40,642 bases of DNA from Flavobacteriaceae bacterium (lineage in GTDB: Bacteria > Bacteroidota > Bacteroidia > Flavobacteriales > Flavobacteriaceae), in the NCBI GenBank assembly GCA_002723075.1, contig PBNJ01000011.1, forward strand, positions 45,330 through 85,971. The letters run 5' to 3'. Made by a program: the position numbers and the translations under genes. Every line of letters starts with the position of its first letter. Within the stretch, counting starts at the first letter, position 1. Shown in pieces: positions 17,947-26,456 of the stretch. The notes under the pieces were generated by a model, which saw nothing but the letters and a program-made list of their open reading frames with translations, did no database searches and was not told the DNA's origin.

Positions 17947-19412
17947 TAGTTTTTAACTAGATTAGCAACGATTTTGGCAGAAAGCAAACACAAGGGAATC
18001 CCCCCACCAGGATGTACACTCCCTCCACAAAAATACAAGTTTGAAATTTGACGTGAAAAATTGGGATGACGTAAAAAGGCCGCCATACGGTCATTGCTCG
18101 CTGCGCCGTATAAAGCCCCAGTAAATGATGCGGTTTTGTCCGCAATCATAGGTGGGGTAACCACAAACTCTTCTTCGATACAATCGTCCAAATTTATTTT
18201 TAAGTTCCGATTGAGTTTGTCCAATACCCGCTTCCGCAATTCTTGTGAAAGCGCATCCCAGTCCTGACCCACGTCGTGGGGTGCATTGATCATCACAAAC
18301 CAGTTTTCTTTGCCCGCTGGGGCATCACCTGGCACGTCTTTGGCCGTGATATTGACATAGACCGTCGGGTCGACAGCTAGGTCTTTTTCTGTAAATAAAG
18401 CGTCGAATTCTGCTTTGTAATCCTCGCTAAAAAAGATGTTGTGTAAGTCCAATTCGGGAAACAACCGATTGACCCCCCAGTAAAAAATCACTGCCGAGCT
18501 TGATCGTTCTTGCCCAAGACTTTTCTCGGGCGCTTTTTGGGTTGGCATCAAATGTCGATAGGTCGGTACGACGTCCATATTGGATACCACCACATCGGCT
18601 TTGTGCGTTGTGCCTTTCACCCGTATGCCTACCGCTTTCTTGTTCTCCACAACAATCTCATCAACGGGTGCGTTGTAGCGAAACTCTACCCCGTTTCGTT
18701 TGGCCAGGGAAACCAAGCTATTGGTGATATCAACCATCCCTTTCTCGGGAACAAACGTGCCATAATGCTGCTCGAGGTGCTGAATCAGGGTCATCATACC
18801 GGGCGTTTGATAGGGGTTGGAGCCGTTATAGGTCGCAAAGCGATCGTAGAACTGCACTAGGTGTGGTTCTTTCAATCGGTGGGTGTTGACCTTGTGCAGG
18901 GTGGTGTCGAGTTCGTAGGAAAACAAATGGAGGATGCCCTCTAAAGTAGCTTTGTTGAGATAGGTCCGCCATTTGTGCAAGGATTGCTCAAGAAATATGG
19001 ATACAGTTCGATTGTATTTTTTCTCAGCTCGAAATAAATAGTCTTGTAGCTGGTGTTTTGGTACGCCCAATTTGTCATCGACTTCTTCCAAAAACCGATC
19101 AGTATCGCCATAGGCATTAAGTCGAGCACCGTCTTCCCAGTAGTATCTACACCCAATCTCTTTGCGCTTGTACTGAAAATGTTCCCGTGGATTTTCACCA
19201 GCCAACTCAAAAAGCTCATCGATAAAATGTGGCATGGTAAACAACGAAGGGCCAAAATCGAATCGGTAATCTCCCAGCGAAAAGGAAGATAATTTTCCTC
19301 CTGCATATTCGTTTTTTTCAAAAACTTCAACCGAATAGCCCTGACAAGCCAACCGAATCGATGTGGCAATGCCTGCAATACCCGAACCAATAACAATTGC
19401 TTGTTTGCTCAT
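17946..19412 (-). CDS. crtD: 1-hydroxycarotenoid 3,4-desaturase (CrtD), CrtI/CrtD flavoprotein family
   Basis: The 488-residue protein opens with an FAD-binding Rossmann motif (IVIGSGIAGIATSIRLA followed by VEVFEKNEYAGG) and the FDFGPSLFTMPHFIDELFELAG block that separates CrtD-type desaturases from phytoene desaturases. The C-terminal family signature YFCGGSVHPGGGIPLCLLSAK is present. It would introduce the 3,4 double bond into 1-hydroxylated carotenoid ends after CruF has acted. The gene overlaps the upstream crtA-like gene by four bases (ATGA) and the downstream cruF by one base, giving a tight three-gene operon. A second, more distant member of the family (crtI, 22149-23603) covers the early desaturation. 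Assignment as CrtD rather than CrtI rests on motif flavour and gene context. Confidence 0.87.
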   Translation of the reverse strand: MSKQAIVIGSGIAGIATSIRLACQGYSVEVFEKNEYAGGKLSSFSLGDYRFDFGPSLFTMPHFIDELFELAGENPREHFQYKRKEIGCRYYWEDGARLNAYGDTDRFLEEVDDKLGVPKHQLQDYLFRAEKKYNRTVSIFLEQSLHKWRTYLNKATLEGILHLFSYELDTTLHKVNTHRLKEPHLVQFYDRFATYNGSNPYQTPGMMTLIQHLEQHYGTFVPEKGMVDITNSLVSLAKRNGVEFRYNAPVDEIVVENKKAVGIRVKGTTHKADVVVSNMDVVPTYRHLMPTQKAPEKSLGQERSSSAVIFYWGVNRLFPELDLHNIFFSEDYKAEFDALFTEKDLAVDPTVYVNITAKDVPGDAPAGKENWFVMINAPHDVGQDWDALSQELRKRVLDKLNRNLKINLDDCIEEEFVVTPPMIADKTASFTGALYGAASNDRMAAFLRHPNFSRQISNLYFCGGSVHPGGGIPLCLLSAKIVANLVKN

Positions 19413-20116
19413 ACCAAAGGGGTTTTTTCTTCGCTTAATACCTCAAAACGATTAAACATATCTTCTTTGTACCATTTGCGTTCTCTTGTCTTTTTCACAA
19501 TCGAAGCGTGTGCCTGAGAAACATAGGCAAACGTACGAATCGCTTCAGCGCTTTCCCATACGCTAAAGGTCGCTTGTTGTACAAAAGGCCATTCTCCGAT
19601 CCCTTTAAAAAATCCAACACCTTTGGCTTCTTTTATCGCCTGTGATGCTTGGGGGACATGCCGCCAAAAATCGATCAGCCGCAAGGGGTTGAGTGTCGCA
19701 CGGGTGATCACGCCAATGGGTTTATCACCTGAGGGCTTTTGCACAACAAAGGGCGACTGACCGCTCCACTTCCCATGAGTATGGATGGGGCGTAATGCAT
19801 AGATGCGTTGCGTTGCAGAACGATCAAAAAATGCCTGTAAAACGGGCGAACTTGCAAAGGCCTGCTTTTTGTCGTCTTCACTGTCCCAAACACTGAGCAA
19901 GGCATAGGTTGAAAAATCGGGACGCAAGCTAAAGCCAGCACCTGCACCCGTTCCCAACATCTTGTAAAACTGCAATCCCTTGCAGTCTTGCAAACCAGCA
20001 TGAGCGCGTTGCATCTGGGTAAATGCCCAAAATCGGTGTTGATTGTACCTAAAAAAGTGAAGATAAACGACTTGCCCCATCTTGCTAAAGATATCACTTA
20101 TCTTGATGTGATGCAT
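19409..20116 (-). CDS. crtA: CrtA-like (spheroidene monooxygenase family) carotenoid 2-hydroxylase
   Basis: The open frame extends to 20218, but that would run into the divergent gene, and the recognisable family start follows ATG at 20116 (MHHIKISDI...). The 235-residue product shows the CrtA pattern: VVYLHFFRYNQHRFWAFTQMQ, FYKMLGTGAGAGFSLRPD, YALLSVWDSE, and a repeated half ending in ATFSVWESAEAIRTFAY and the HASIVKKTRERKWYKEDMFNRF block. In phototrophic bacteria CrtA is a 2-ketolase of acyclic carotenoids. A crtA-related gene of a marine flavobacterium was reported to be a 2-hydroxylase in myxol synthesis, which fits the crtD and cruF genes coupled downstream. A further in-frame ATG lies at 20080. 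The exact product cannot be told from sequence. Confidence 0.82.
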   Translation of the reverse strand: MHHIKISDIFSKMGQVVYLHFFRYNQHRFWAFTQMQRAHAGLQDCKGLQFYKMLGTGAGAGFSLRPDFSTYALLSVWDSEDDKKQAFASSPVLQAFFDRSATQRIYALRPIHTHGKWSGQSPFVVQKPSGDKPIGVITRATLNPLRLIDFWRHVPQASQAIKEAKGVGFFKGIGEWPFVQQATFSVWESAEAIRTFAYVSQAHASIVKKTRERKWYKEDMFNRFEVLSEEKTPLV

Positions 20117-20165
20117 ACCCAAAAGCAAAGTTTTAAAACCAAACAGAATTTGTAATTTGCAACCT

Positions 20166-20699
20166 ATGAAAAAGATCATTGCCTTTGGTGCGAGTTCCTC
20201 TATCCATTCCATCAACAAAAAATTGGCGACTTATGCTGCCTATTGTGTGCCAAATGCCCAAGCGACTATTTTGGATTTAAACGATTATGAGATGCCGATT
20301 TTTAGTGTTGATCGTCAAAATGAGGATGGCTTTCCCCTGCTAGCCCATAATTTCAAAGACTTGCTTATCTCGGCAGATGGGATCATCATTTCCTTTGCCG
20401 AGCACAACAGTTCTTATTCGGCAGCGTTTAAAAATATCTTTGATTGGATTTCGCGTTTTGAAGGCAACCTTTGGTATTCCAAGCCGATGTTGTTGTTGGC
20501 AACCAATGACGGTGATCGGGGTGCCAAAGCCGTTTTGGAACAAGCTCACAACCGAATTGCGAGGAAGAACCCTTACGATATTCCGCATTTTTCCCTTCCA
20601 AATTTTCCGAAAACCTTTGATGAAAATAAGGGGATACTGGATTCAAAATTACAAGCTCAATTCCAAAACGCTTTGGCGGTATTTGTCGGGCAATTATAG
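20166..20699 (+). CDS. NAD(P)H-dependent FMN reductase-type flavoprotein
   Basis: The product of about 177 residues begins MKKIIAFGASSS, the phosphate-binding loop of flavodoxin-fold FMN reductases. It has the family segments LNDYEMPIFS, ADGIIISFAEHNSSYSAAFKNIFDWISR (flavin-binding NGS-like loop) and LLLATNDGDRG. The frame could extend upstream to a TTG at 20157, but ATG at 20166 gives the normal family start. Such enzymes reduce free or bound flavins and quinones in the cytoplasm. The gene is divergent from the crtA-like gene with only 49 bases between the starts, so the two promoters must overlap. It converges with the HMA-MauE gene, with a six-base 3' overlap. A role in supplying reductant to the carotenoid enzymes is only a guess. 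Confidence 0.85.
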   Translation: MKKIIAFGASSSIHSINKKLATYAAYCVPNAQATILDLNDYEMPIFSVDRQNEDGFPLLAHNFKDLLISADGIIISFAEHNSSYSAAFKNIFDWISRFEGNLWYSKPMLLLATNDGDRGAKAVLEQAHNRIARKNPYDIPHFSLPNFPKTFDENKGILDSKLQAQFQNALAVFVGQL

Positions 20700-21377
20700 G
20701 AGCATCCACCCTGCCATGCCAATCATCACTACATTTTCAATCAAAGTGGCCTCAGTCATTGGAAGGTTGAGCACCGAACCCAAACATGCACATTGAATTT
20801 GTTGTTTAGACAATAATACCCTGACAACCCCTAGCGTTGTGATGCTCAAAATCCCCAAAGTCAGCCATAGTATCAGTTGAACTTTCCACTGCATCAAAAA
20901 AAGAATGCCAAGGGTCAGTTCTATAAACGGATACACCCAACCATAGAAGGGAAGGGATTTAGCCAATGGGTCATATCGCCTAAAGCTCTCTTGAAACCCT
21001 TTTATATCGAGAAACTTAAAAAACGAAAACACCACAAAAAACAAACCCATAAAATCGGGTAAAACCGCTTGTGTTTCAAAAATGGGAAAATGGATCATTG
21101 TTGTTCCCCCAATCAGGAACACAAAAATCAGTCCAAGTGGAAAAAGCTGTTTGGCTTTTGAAGGGACTGTTGATGGATGATCAACCAGTGCGTATTTGGG
21201 CGGTAAAGCCGCTTTGATCTCATCGGGATGGACAGGGGATTGCTGCAAAACCACTACAACCCCAGTTTTGGGATTGGCGTTAACGCTTTTCACAGCGGGG
21301 AGTTGTGAGATGGCTTTTTCTACAGACGAGGCGCACCCTTGGCAGGTCATCCCCTCAATATGAATGATTTGTTTCAT
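20694..21377 (-). CDS. HMA metal-binding domain fused to MauE/DoxX-like membrane domain
   Basis: The 227-residue protein has an N-terminal heavy-metal-associated domain (about 1-66) with the metal-binding loop GMTCQGC (Cys12, Cys15). A basic linker leads into a four-helix membrane part (about 78-227) resembling MauE-type redox-associated proteins of the DoxX superfamily. A Cys pair, CAC near residue 197, lies in the membrane domain. MauE-like proteins are linked to disulphide handling, and the HMA domain binds Cu(I) or similar soft metals, so a metal- or thiol-redox role in the inner membrane is likely. It converges with the FMN reductase gene with a six-base overlap and is 39 bases downstream of the pirin gene on the same strand. 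The partner and metal are not known. Confidence 0.78.
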   Translation of the reverse strand: MKQIIHIEGMTCQGCASSVEKAISQLPAVKSVNANPKTGVVVVLQQSPVHPDEIKAALPPKYALVDHPSTVPSKAKQLFPLGLIFVFLIGGTTMIHFPIFETQAVLPDFMGLFFVVFSFFKFLDIKGFQESFRRYDPLAKSLPFYGWVYPFIELTLGILFLMQWKVQLILWLTLGILSITTLGVVRVLLSKQQIQCACLGSVLNLPMTEATLIENVVMIGMAGWMLL

Positions 21378-21416
21378 GGGCGATTGAATTGGAAATGCAA
21401 TGTACTTAAAAATCGG

Positions 21417-22136
21417 CTACGCCAAGTGAATCATGGGCACTTGAACCAGAAGAAGTTCAGAGTTGGACTTTGTATTGATTTCCACCTTTTGGGTTTCCCA
21501 AACCCCAATGGCATCGCGACGGGAAAGGGTTTGATCACCAACCTCCACTTCGCCTTCAATCACGATTATATACACCCCGTGGTCTGGACTGTGTAAATCG
21601 TAATCAAAAGATTGACCCGGATCGGCATCGAGCATATGCATCCAAGCATCTTGATGAATCCAAACCCCTTGATCATCGGCTGACGGAGACAGAATTTGAA
21701 AAAAAGAATTTTTTTGGTGCAAGCTACGAATCGGCAATTGATCATAGCGAGGCGTTACGTTGCGCTTGTTGGGAAACAACCACAATTGAAACAAATTGAT
21801 GTCTTGATCAGGGTTGTTGTTGTACTCCGAATGCTGAACGCCCGTTCCTGCGCTCATCACCTGTATATCACCCTCTCGGATGACCGCTGCATTGCCCATA
21901 GAGTCTTTGTGCTCCAAATCTCCTTTGAGCGGGATGGTCACAATTTCCATATTGTCGTGTGGATGGGTGCCAAAGCCCATCCCCCCTTGGATGATATCAT
22001 CGTTGAGTACACGCAATGCCCCAAAATGAAGTCGATCGGGTTGGTACCAACTCGCAAAACTAAAACTGTGACGAGCTTCTAGCCAGCCATGGTTTGCATA
22101 TCCTCTTGAATCGGAAGGGTGGAAAACGGTTTTCAT
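21417..22136 (-). CDS. Pirin family bicupin protein
   Basis: The 239-residue protein matches pirin/YhhW-type bicupins from start to end: FHPSDSRGYANHGWLEARHSFSFA, FGTHPHDNMEIVTIPLKGDLEHKDS and MSAGTGVQHSEYN. The four expected metal ligands are visible as His58, His60, His102 and Glu104. Family members bind Fe or related metals; some oxidise quercetin, others act as redox-sensing partners of regulators. It starts 12 bases after the stop of crtI on the same strand, so it is very likely co-transcribed with phytoene desaturase. That makes a role in redox or stress-linked carotenoid production possible but unproven. Length is normal and no residue seems to be missing. Confidence 0.9.
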   Translation of the reverse strand: MKTVFHPSDSRGYANHGWLEARHSFSFASWYQPDRLHFGALRVLNDDIIQGGMGFGTHPHDNMEIVTIPLKGDLEHKDSMGNAAVIREGDIQVMSAGTGVQHSEYNNNPDQDINLFQLWLFPNKRNVTPRYDQLPIRSLHQKNSFFQILSPSADDQGVWIHQDAWMHMLDADPGQSFDYDLHSPDHGVYIIVIEGEVEVGDQTLSRRDAIGVWETQKVEINTKSNSELLLVQVPMIHLA

Positions 22137-22148
22137 GCCATTGAAATT

Positions 22149-23603
22149 TTAGAGTGGCGCAATCATATCCGCAACGATATTCCCTGAGATCAGGGCTGGC
22201 GGAACGCCAGGGCCGGGTACGGTCAATTGGCCTGTGAAATACAAATCCTTTACTTTTTTACTTTTGAGTTTGGGGCGCAAAAATGCGGTTTGGGTCAAGG
22301 TGTTCGCCATGCCATAGGCATTGCCCTTATAGGAGTTGTAGTCGTTTACAAAATCGAGCACGCAAAAGGATTTGTTGAAAAGTACATGCTCTCGAATCGA
22401 TTGGCTGGTGAGTTTTTCCATTCGAGATAATACAATATCGTAGTATTTGTCACGAAGTTCTTGGGTATCCTCTAGTCCGGGCGCAATTGGAATCAAAATA
22501 AAACAGGCCTCTTTCCCTTCAGGCGCCATAGTTTGATCAGAAGTCGATGGGAGGTTGACATAAAACAAGGGCTCTTTTGGCCATTCAGGTGTATCGTAAA
22601 TACTCGATGCGTGTTGGTCAAAATCCACATCAAAAAAGAGATTGTGATGCGCCAAATTATCCAGTTTTTTATCGATCCCCATATAAAACAGAAGAGAGGA
22701 AGGGGCAAATACTTTTTTCTTCCAATAGGCCTCGCTGTATCCGCGAAGAGATGCTTGTAACAAACTTTCGGTATGATGATAGTCTGCACCACTGATGATG
22801 ATATCTGCCTCATGTATTTTATCTCCCACACGAATTCCAGTTGCTTTTTTGTTATTTGTGATGATTTCATCAACAGCAGCATCGGTATGAAAACAAACGC
22901 CCAGCTCTTTAGCCAAAGACGCCATGGCATTGACAATCTGGATCATTCCGCCTTTGGGGTGCCAAGTTCCCAAGCCAAAATCGGCATAGTTCATAAAATT
23001 GTAAAAGGCTGGCGTTTGCTCGGGTTTCGCTCCGAGAAAGAGGACTGGAAATTGAAGGATTGAGCGCAGTTTTGGGCTTTTAAAGTCTCGTTCCACTTGT
23101 TTGCGTACATTGGTCAGGAACAAACCTGCATTTTTGATGGTGACAGGTGTGATGAGTTCCAAAGGGGAAACCCCTGGTTTATACACCAAGTCCTCTATGG
23201 CAACATCGTAGTTTCGTTTGGCTTGATTGAGAAAAGAGACCAATTTTCGACCACTCCCTTTTTCTTCAAGTTCAAATCGATCAGCGATTTTCTCGATGCT
23301 ATCATGTACTGGAAAAACCTCATCTTTCCCAAACACAACTTGATAGCCGGGATTAAGGCGTTCAAGCTGATAATAGTCGGATACTTGCTTGCCAAAACTC
23401 GTAAAAAACCGCTCAAAAACGTCGGGCATCCAATACCATGAAGGCCCCATGTCAAAGGTAAAACCGTCTTTCTGAAACTGTCGCGCACGACCGCCTAGCG
23501 AACTGTTTTTTTCAAAGACCTCCACTTGATATCCACGCTTTGCCAAATGACAGGCAGCAGAAAGGGAGGAAAAGCCAGAACCAATGATGTTGATTTTTCT
23601 CAT
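22149..23603 (-). CDS. crtI: Phytoene desaturase (CrtI)
   Basis: The 484-residue flavoprotein begins INIIGSGFSSLSAACHLAKRG and has VEVFEKNSSLGGRARQF, the FTFDMGPSWYWMPDVFERFF block of flavobacterial CrtI, and the C-terminal FAD-contact motif YFTGQLTVPGPGVPPALISG. CrtI carries out successive desaturation and isomerisation of phytoene to lycopene at the membrane. In most flavobacteria crtB follows crtI directly. Here the next gene is a pirin and no phytoene synthase lies anywhere in the window, so crtB, the lycopene cyclase and ring hydroxylases must be elsewhere. A perfect 16-bp palindrome and a TAnnTTTG box sit just before the start codon, which suggests a regulated promoter. Confidence 0.92.
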   Translation of the reverse strand: MRKINIIGSGFSSLSAACHLAKRGYQVEVFEKNSSLGGRARQFQKDGFTFDMGPSWYWMPDVFERFFTSFGKQVSDYYQLERLNPGYQVVFGKDEVFPVHDSIEKIADRFELEEKGSGRKLVSFLNQAKRNYDVAIEDLVYKPGVSPLELITPVTIKNAGLFLTNVRKQVERDFKSPKLRSILQFPVLFLGAKPEQTPAFYNFMNYADFGLGTWHPKGGMIQIVNAMASLAKELGVCFHTDAAVDEIITNNKKATGIRVGDKIHEADIIISGADYHHTESLLQASLRGYSEAYWKKKVFAPSSLLFYMGIDKKLDNLAHHNLFFDVDFDQHASSIYDTPEWPKEPLFYVNLPSTSDQTMAPEGKEACFILIPIAPGLEDTQELRDKYYDIVLSRMEKLTSQSIREHVLFNKSFCVLDFVNDYNSYKGNAYGMANTLTQTAFLRPKLKSKKVKDLYFTGQLTVPGPGVPPALISGNIVADMIAPL

Positions 23604-23609
23604 ATCCTA

Positions 23610-23630
23610 CAAAATTAGTATATATACTAA
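23610..23630 (-). promoter_or_regulatory. Candidate crtI promoter and overlapping palindromic operator
   Basis: On the - strand TAATTTTG (23610-23617) matches the Bacteroidetes -7 consensus TAnnTTTG, ending six bases before the crtI ATG. It overlaps by three bases the perfect palindrome TTAGTATATATACTAA (23615-23630). A TTG 23 bases further upstream could serve as the -33 element at the long end of the usual spacing. A dimeric regulator bound here would block polymerase. No regulator gene lies nearby. If the -7 call is right, the mRNA would be nearly leaderless. Confidence 0.5.
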
Positions 23631-23674
23631 CGCACGTCTACAATAAATCAGAAAAAGGTCTTGAGTAATATCTT

Positions 23675-24133
23675 TTACATTGTCAATGTAAGCTTATCTC
23701 CGTCTAGCGACGTTTCAAAACAATCCAATTGTGTATTATCGCAGTCTGTACTGTAGGAGTTACCAGCGTGATTACATTTAAAAGTGCTGTTGCTTAGCTT
23801 TTCCCATTGATTTCTTTGACCATGAGCAGGGCAGCGATTCGAATAAGCTTGAATGCTGGTGGATGACATTCGTAGAAATAAAGCTTGAATACCAATACCA
23901 GATCCATTCATCCAACCCCCATCTTGCGCTAAATCAGAAAAATTGGAATGGGTCAAATCAATGGTATACGTAGATCCACTTTTGGTATAGCCATTGTCTG
24001 CTGGTGGCGTGGTTCCATCGCCTGTATCTTCGTCTAAACTATCTGCACTGCAGGCTTCTAAAAAACTCACACCAAAAAAGGCAAAGGCCACTGTTGGACA
24101 GACTTCCTTTAAAAAATCTCTTCTGTTTTTCAT
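23675..24133 (-). CDS. Tat-type lipoprotein with variant Rieske-like Cys/His pattern
   Basis: The 152-residue protein starts MKNRRDFLKE, a twin-arginine signal, with a lipobox ending LEAC (Cys28) and a low-complexity acidic linker to about residue 48. The rest resembles small flavobacterial Rieske-type lipoproteins: YTIDLTHSNFSDL, IQAYSNRCPAHGQ, FKCNHAGNSYS. Candidate ligands are Cys101 and His104, then Cys120 and His122. Canonical Rieske centres use CxH followed by CxxH; here the order is CxxH followed by CxH, with 15 residues between. Two further Cys (131 and 138) are nearby. It may hold a [2Fe-2S] cluster at the periplasmic face, or another metal, or none. It is divergent from the acylase gene and lies 71 bases upstream of crtI on the same strand. 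Confidence 0.68.
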   Translation of the reverse strand: MKNRRDFLKEVCPTVAFAFFGVSFLEACSADSLDEDTGDGTTPPADNGYTKSGSTYTIDLTHSNFSDLAQDGGWMNGSGIGIQALFLRMSSTSIQAYSNRCPAHGQRNQWEKLSNSTFKCNHAGNSYSTDCDNTQLDCFETSLDGDKLTLTM

Positions 24134-24229
24134 ATTTTTTTTGGAAAGATAATTAAAAATTTAGGAGTTGGGGTTTTCCTTTGTTCACCAACCGTTTTGG
24201 TGATCAAAGAATTTGAATATCTTGCGACT

Positions 24230-26299
24230 ATGAACAATTTTAAAAGCATGCGATATCGTTTTGTAATTCTCTTTGCGTTGGCTTTGGGAATTGTACATGC
24301 ACAGGTTAATCCCGAAGATGTAGAAATCATTCGTGACAGCTATGGCGTTCCACATATCTATGGAAAAACCGATGCCGATACCGCCTATGGTTTGGCGTGG
24401 GCACATGCCGAAGACAATTTTTTGACCATTCAAAAGGCCTATCTCGCAGGCAATGGAGTGCTCAGTCGATGGAATGGGAAAAAGGGGATTGGTGCTGACT
24501 TTGTTGCGCAATTTATTCAAAGTGCCGAAACTGTCGATCGTTTATATCACACGCTTAGTGATGAGTTTGTCGAAGTGATCAAGGGCTATGCAGCGGGCTT
24601 AAACAGCTATGCAAAGCATCATCCCGATGAGGTGATGATCCCAGATTTCTTTCCCATTACTCCCAAAAAAATGCTGATCTATTCGCAACTTCAGCTCTTT
24701 GCTTCCAACCAAGGGGACAAGCTCGTAGAGGCCATTTATAACAATCGAATCGATCAATATGAAAAACCAATTCATGAAGACGTATACGGCTCCAATCTCA
24801 TTGCTTTGAGTTCTCGAAAAACAAAAATTGAAGAAAGCTTTTTGACCATCAACACACATCAACCTTTAGAAGGACCTACTTCTTGGTATGAAGCCCATTT
24901 GGTCAGTGAGGAAGGTACCAATATAATCGGAGCAACATTTCCCGGAGCTCCTTGTATCCTCACTGGTGCCAACGAATTTCTGGGCTGGACACATACAGTA
25001 AACTATCCCGATAAGGCTGATGTGTACCAATTGGAAATGAAAAACAAGACCTCCTATATAGTTGATGGAGAGGAGTACCAGCTTGTGAAGAAAAAAGCAA
25101 AAATGTTTCTCCGCTTTTTGGGCTTGCAAATTCCTATTTACAAGACCTTTTACCAAAGTATCTATGGCCCTGCACTAAAAAACAAAAGTGGCGTTTTTGC
25201 CATCCGAACGCCTAGCACGACTAATATCAATGCCCTTGAGCAGTGGTGGCGCATGAACAAAGCCCGTTCTTTTTCCGAGTTTTATTCCGTTTTGGAGTGG
25301 AATGCCCTTCCGGGCTATAACATTGGCTATGCCGACAGAAATGATACCATTTTTTATATCTCCAACGGAAAAATTCCCCGACGTAACCCCAGCTATAATT
25401 GGCAAAAAACCCTACCGGGAAACACCAAAAAAACATTGTGGGACAGCTACTATACCACCAAAGAACTCCCCCAAGTCATCGCGCCTCAAGCGGGCTATGT
25501 ATACAACGCAAATCACAGTCCATTTTATTCGACTGCGCCTGATGAAAACCCAAACCCCGATGACTATGACAAAGCCATGAACTACGAAACCTACAACAAC
25601 AACCGCAGTACACGCTTATTTGAATTACTGTCAGATAAAGACAGTTTATCCTATTTCGATTTTAAACGCATCAAATACGACCACACCTTACCCACTCCAC
25701 TCAACTACAATTTTGTTGACTTCAATGCACTCTATGAGATGAAGCCCAAAGACTATCCCGATGTGGCAGACTTGTTGGGAGATATTCAAGGTTGGGATCG
25801 TGTGGCGAGTGCGGATTCCTATGGTGCAGGTGCTTTTGCTGTGCTGTACTACACCCTTGGGAAATATTATTCGCGCCTTGGCCCTTCAAAAACCTTTAAT
25901 CCCTTATTGATTTATACCTGTCTGAAAGTTGCCAAAAAACACCTGCTGAAACACTTTGGAATGACCAGAATTCGCTTGGGTGATTTTCAAAAGCTGGTGC
26001 GTGGCGATAATGAACTTCCCATTTTTGGGCTTCCCGACGTGGTTACTGCCATGAGAGGGAATCCATATAAAAATGGGCAAATCAAAATTGAACATGGGGA
26101 ATCCTATATCGCCCTAATTCGTTTTGGGAAAACGAAAACCTACTTTGAGTCAGTGATATCCTACGGCAACAGTTCCCGTCCCGACTCCCCACACTATACC
26201 GACCAGATGGAGATGTATCAACATTTTCAGACCAAACCCATGTGGTTTGATCGAGAAATTGTATTGAAAAATGCCAATAAAATTTATCGACCTAAATAA
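24230..26299 (+). CDS. Penicillin/AHL acylase family N-terminal nucleophile hydrolase
   Basis: The frame reaches back to a TTG at 24197, but ATG at 24230, or ATG at 24248 giving MRYRFVILFALALGIVHAQ as a clean signal peptide, is a better start. The 689-residue product has the order seen in PvdQ-type acylases: EIIRDSYGVPHIYGKTDADTA, GLAWAHAEDNFLTIQ, then the autocleavage site VYGSNLIAL with the Ser of GSN (Ser188 counted from 24230) as the new N-terminal nucleophile. Downstream are NTHQPLEGP, GATFPGAPCILTGANEFLGWTHTV and the YNANHSPF motif with the oxyanion Asn. It would be processed into two chains in the periplasm and hydrolyse an amide bond. The acyl substrate (N-acyl homoserine lactone, lipopeptide or other) cannot be told. 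Confidence 0.87.
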   Translation: MNNFKSMRYRFVILFALALGIVHAQVNPEDVEIIRDSYGVPHIYGKTDADTAYGLAWAHAEDNFLTIQKAYLAGNGVLSRWNGKKGIGADFVAQFIQSAETVDRLYHTLSDEFVEVIKGYAAGLNSYAKHHPDEVMIPDFFPITPKKMLIYSQLQLFASNQGDKLVEAIYNNRIDQYEKPIHEDVYGSNLIALSSRKTKIEESFLTINTHQPLEGPTSWYEAHLVSEEGTNIIGATFPGAPCILTGANEFLGWTHTVNYPDKADVYQLEMKNKTSYIVDGEEYQLVKKKAKMFLRFLGLQIPIYKTFYQSIYGPALKNKSGVFAIRTPSTTNINALEQWWRMNKARSFSEFYSVLEWNALPGYNIGYADRNDTIFYISNGKIPRRNPSYNWQKTLPGNTKKTLWDSYYTTKELPQVIAPQAGYVYNANHSPFYSTAPDENPNPDDYDKAMNYETYNNNRSTRLFELLSDKDSLSYFDFKRIKYDHTLPTPLNYNFVDFNALYEMKPKDYPDVADLLGDIQGWDRVASADSYGAGAFAVLYYTLGKYYSRLGPSKTFNPLLIYTCLKVAKKHLLKHFGMTRIRLGDFQKLVRGDNELPIFGLPDVVTAMRGNPYKNGQIKIEHGESYIALIRFGKTKTYFESVISYGNSSRPDSPHYTDQMEMYQHFQTKPMWFDREIVLKNANKIYRPK

Positions 26300-26456
26300 T
26301 ATATCAGAACTTTATAGAGAAAATGAATTAATAGAAAGCAATATCGCAAAAGTATACTACACATGAATACCCTGATAACATGAAAGTCACATAGTAAATA
26401 CCAATATAAGATTACACAAAAAATTACATATTTTTACAATTCAAAATAAATCAGAT

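Noticed and set aside
19409-20218. Long form of the crtA-like frame starting at 20218
   Set aside because: The extra 34 codons would overlap the start of the divergent FMN reductase gene and do not look like family sequence; ATG at 20116 is preferred.
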